Assembly (NCBI GenBank): GCA_029940125.1
Contig: JAOZRP010000117.1
Location: forward strand, 1-7,141
Direction: 5' to 3'
Length of the DNA: 7,141 nucleotides
Source: a bacterium
GTDB taxonomy: Bacteria; Desulfobacterota; Anaeroferrophillalia; Anaeroferrophillales; Anaeroferrophillaceae
The notes below the pieces were generated by a model. That model ran no database searches and was not told where the DNA came from. It worked only from the letters and a program-made list of their open reading frames with translations. The position numbers and the translations under genes are program-made. This document shows, one piece after another, positions 6,935 to 7,141 of the stretch (its first letter is position 1; every line of letters begins with the position of its first letter).

Positions 6935-6960
6935 AAGCGTTCATTTTCCGATGAACGCTT
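6935..6960 (-). repeat. Perfect 10-bp inverted repeat (stem-loop) just before fabF
   Basis: The arms AAGCGTTCAT (6935-6944) and ATGAACGCTT (6951-6960) are exact reverse complements around a 6-base loop. In the minus-strand transcript this is a 10-pair hairpin with loop CGGAAA, ending about 25 bases before the fabF Shine-Dalgarno site. It is not followed by a T-run on either strand, so it does not look like a classic intrinsic terminator. It may be a 5' UTR structure, an RNA-processing site or a dimeric protein operator; the sequence alone does not decide between these. Confidence 0.7.
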
Positions 6961-6966
6961 TCAGTG

Positions 6967-7039
6967 ATCAGCAGTCAGCCCTCAATAAGACATTGAAAAA
7001 ACAAATTGTTAAGTTGAAAAACGAAGACTGACAGCTGAC
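6967..7039 (-). repeat. Imperfect inverted repeat with about 45-base AT-rich loop in the fabF leader
   Basis: Arms 6967-6980 and 7026-7039 match at 11 of 14 positions as reverse complements. In minus-strand RNA, G-U pairs bring this to 13 of 14, and up to four further inner pairs (to 6984/7022) can form. The arms are built from CAGTCAGC / GACTGACAGCTGAC motifs that look like short repeated CTGAC units. It may be a REP-like dispersed element or a leader RNA structure. The loop (about 6985-7021) is AT-rich with several A-runs and has no reading frame. Confidence 0.5.
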
Positions 7040-7042
7040 GGC

Positions 7043-7070
7043 CCACCCGAAAACGGTGGATTCCGGGTGG
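7043..7070 (-). repeat. 7-bp inverted repeat with an overlapping alternative stem
   Basis: CCACCCG (7043-7049) and CGGGTGG (7064-7070) are perfect reverse complements with a 14-base loop. The loop contains GGTGG (7055-7059), which can also pair with CCACC (7043-7047), so two mutually exclusive hairpins share one arm. No T-run follows. It is the first of three successive hairpins between the AT-rich stretch and fabF. Confidence 0.45.
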
Positions 7071-7141
7071 AAACTAAATATAAGCCTACTTCAGCTAAAA
7101 AGAATTTTTTTTTGTAGTATTATTTGGGGAAATTGTAAAGA

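Larger units (their letters stand above)
6897..7141 (-). other. Non-coding leader / putative promoter region upstream of fabF
   Basis: 245 bases with no credible gene on either strand. The distal part (about 7071-7141) is strikingly AT-rich compared with the coding region and includes a T9 run (7105-7113; A9 on the minus strand). The proximal part carries the three inverted repeats listed separately and the fabF ribosome site. A promoter firing leftwards is plausible: TATATT at 7077-7082 could be a -10 box, but the sequence 16-17 bases further upstream (TTCTTT/ATTCTT) is a poor -35, so I do not call a promoter outright. No tRNA, riboswitch core or intrinsic terminator was recognised. Confidence 0.4.

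Noticed and set aside
7071..7086. NrdR-box-like sequence (minus strand GGCTTATATTTAGTTT) that would suggest autoregulation by NrdR
   Set aside because: About 10 of 16 positions fit the consensus, only the right half is good, and no partner box is present at the expected spacing of about three helical turns.
7091..7113. Possible intrinsic terminator at the A-run/T9 tract
   Set aside because: There is no GC-rich stem before the T-run on the plus strand, and on the minus strand the tract is A9, not T9.
7117..7139. Promoter-like TTTACA and TAATAC on the minus strand
   Set aside because: The spacer is only 11 bases, too short for a sigma-70 promoter.

Overview
The window is a single, densely packed, minus-strand gene cluster from a Gram-negative bacterium. 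Reading 7141 to 1, the order is fabF, a fused rpiB-glyA, a dCMP deaminase gene (comEB/dcd type), nrdR, ribD, lpxK, gmhB and the start of a Trm112-like gene that runs off the left edge. The run fabF / rpiB / glyA / comEB / nrdR / ribD resembles gene orders I associate with the former Deltaproteobacteria (Desulfobacterota/Desulfuromonadota). lpxK and gmhB require a lipid A/LPS outer membrane, and the genes look GC-rich. Lineage is therefore an inference from gene order, not from a marker gene.

Layout: 6897-7141 is a non-coding leader with an AT-rich stretch (about 7071-7141) and three consecutive inverted repeats. 5655-6896 is fabF, with a GTG start. 3937-5649 is one reading frame carrying a complete ribose-5-phosphate isomerase B followed by a complete serine hydroxymethyltransferase. 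3465-3920 (deoxycytidylate deaminase), 3007-3468 (NrdR) and 1880-3010 (RibD) are chained by 4-base ATGA stop/start overlaps. lpxK (808-1887) overlaps ribD by 8 bases. gmhB (177-779) and the Trm112-like gene (1-155, partial) follow after short gaps of 28 and 21 bases. No gap after fabF exceeds 28 bases and no terminator is visible, so all eight genes are probably one transcript entering from the right edge or from the leader.

Functionally the cluster joins two modules. The first is nucleotide, one-carbon and cofactor supply. RpiB interconverts ribulose-5-P and ribose-5-P, GlyA makes glycine and methylene-THF, the deaminase makes dUMP for thymidylate synthesis, NrdR represses ribonucleotide reductase genes, and RibD makes a riboflavin intermediate. 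The second is envelope building: FabF for acyl chains, LpxK for lipid A 4'-phosphorylation, GmhB for the heptose precursor, and a Trm112-like protein whose relatives often sit beside lpxK and kdsB. All catalytic motifs checked are intact. I see no mobile element, CRISPR array, RNA gene or broken gene. The most notable items are the rpiB-glyA fusion, the structured leader before fabF and the overlapping ribD-lpxK junction. I do not see evidence for a wholly new system.
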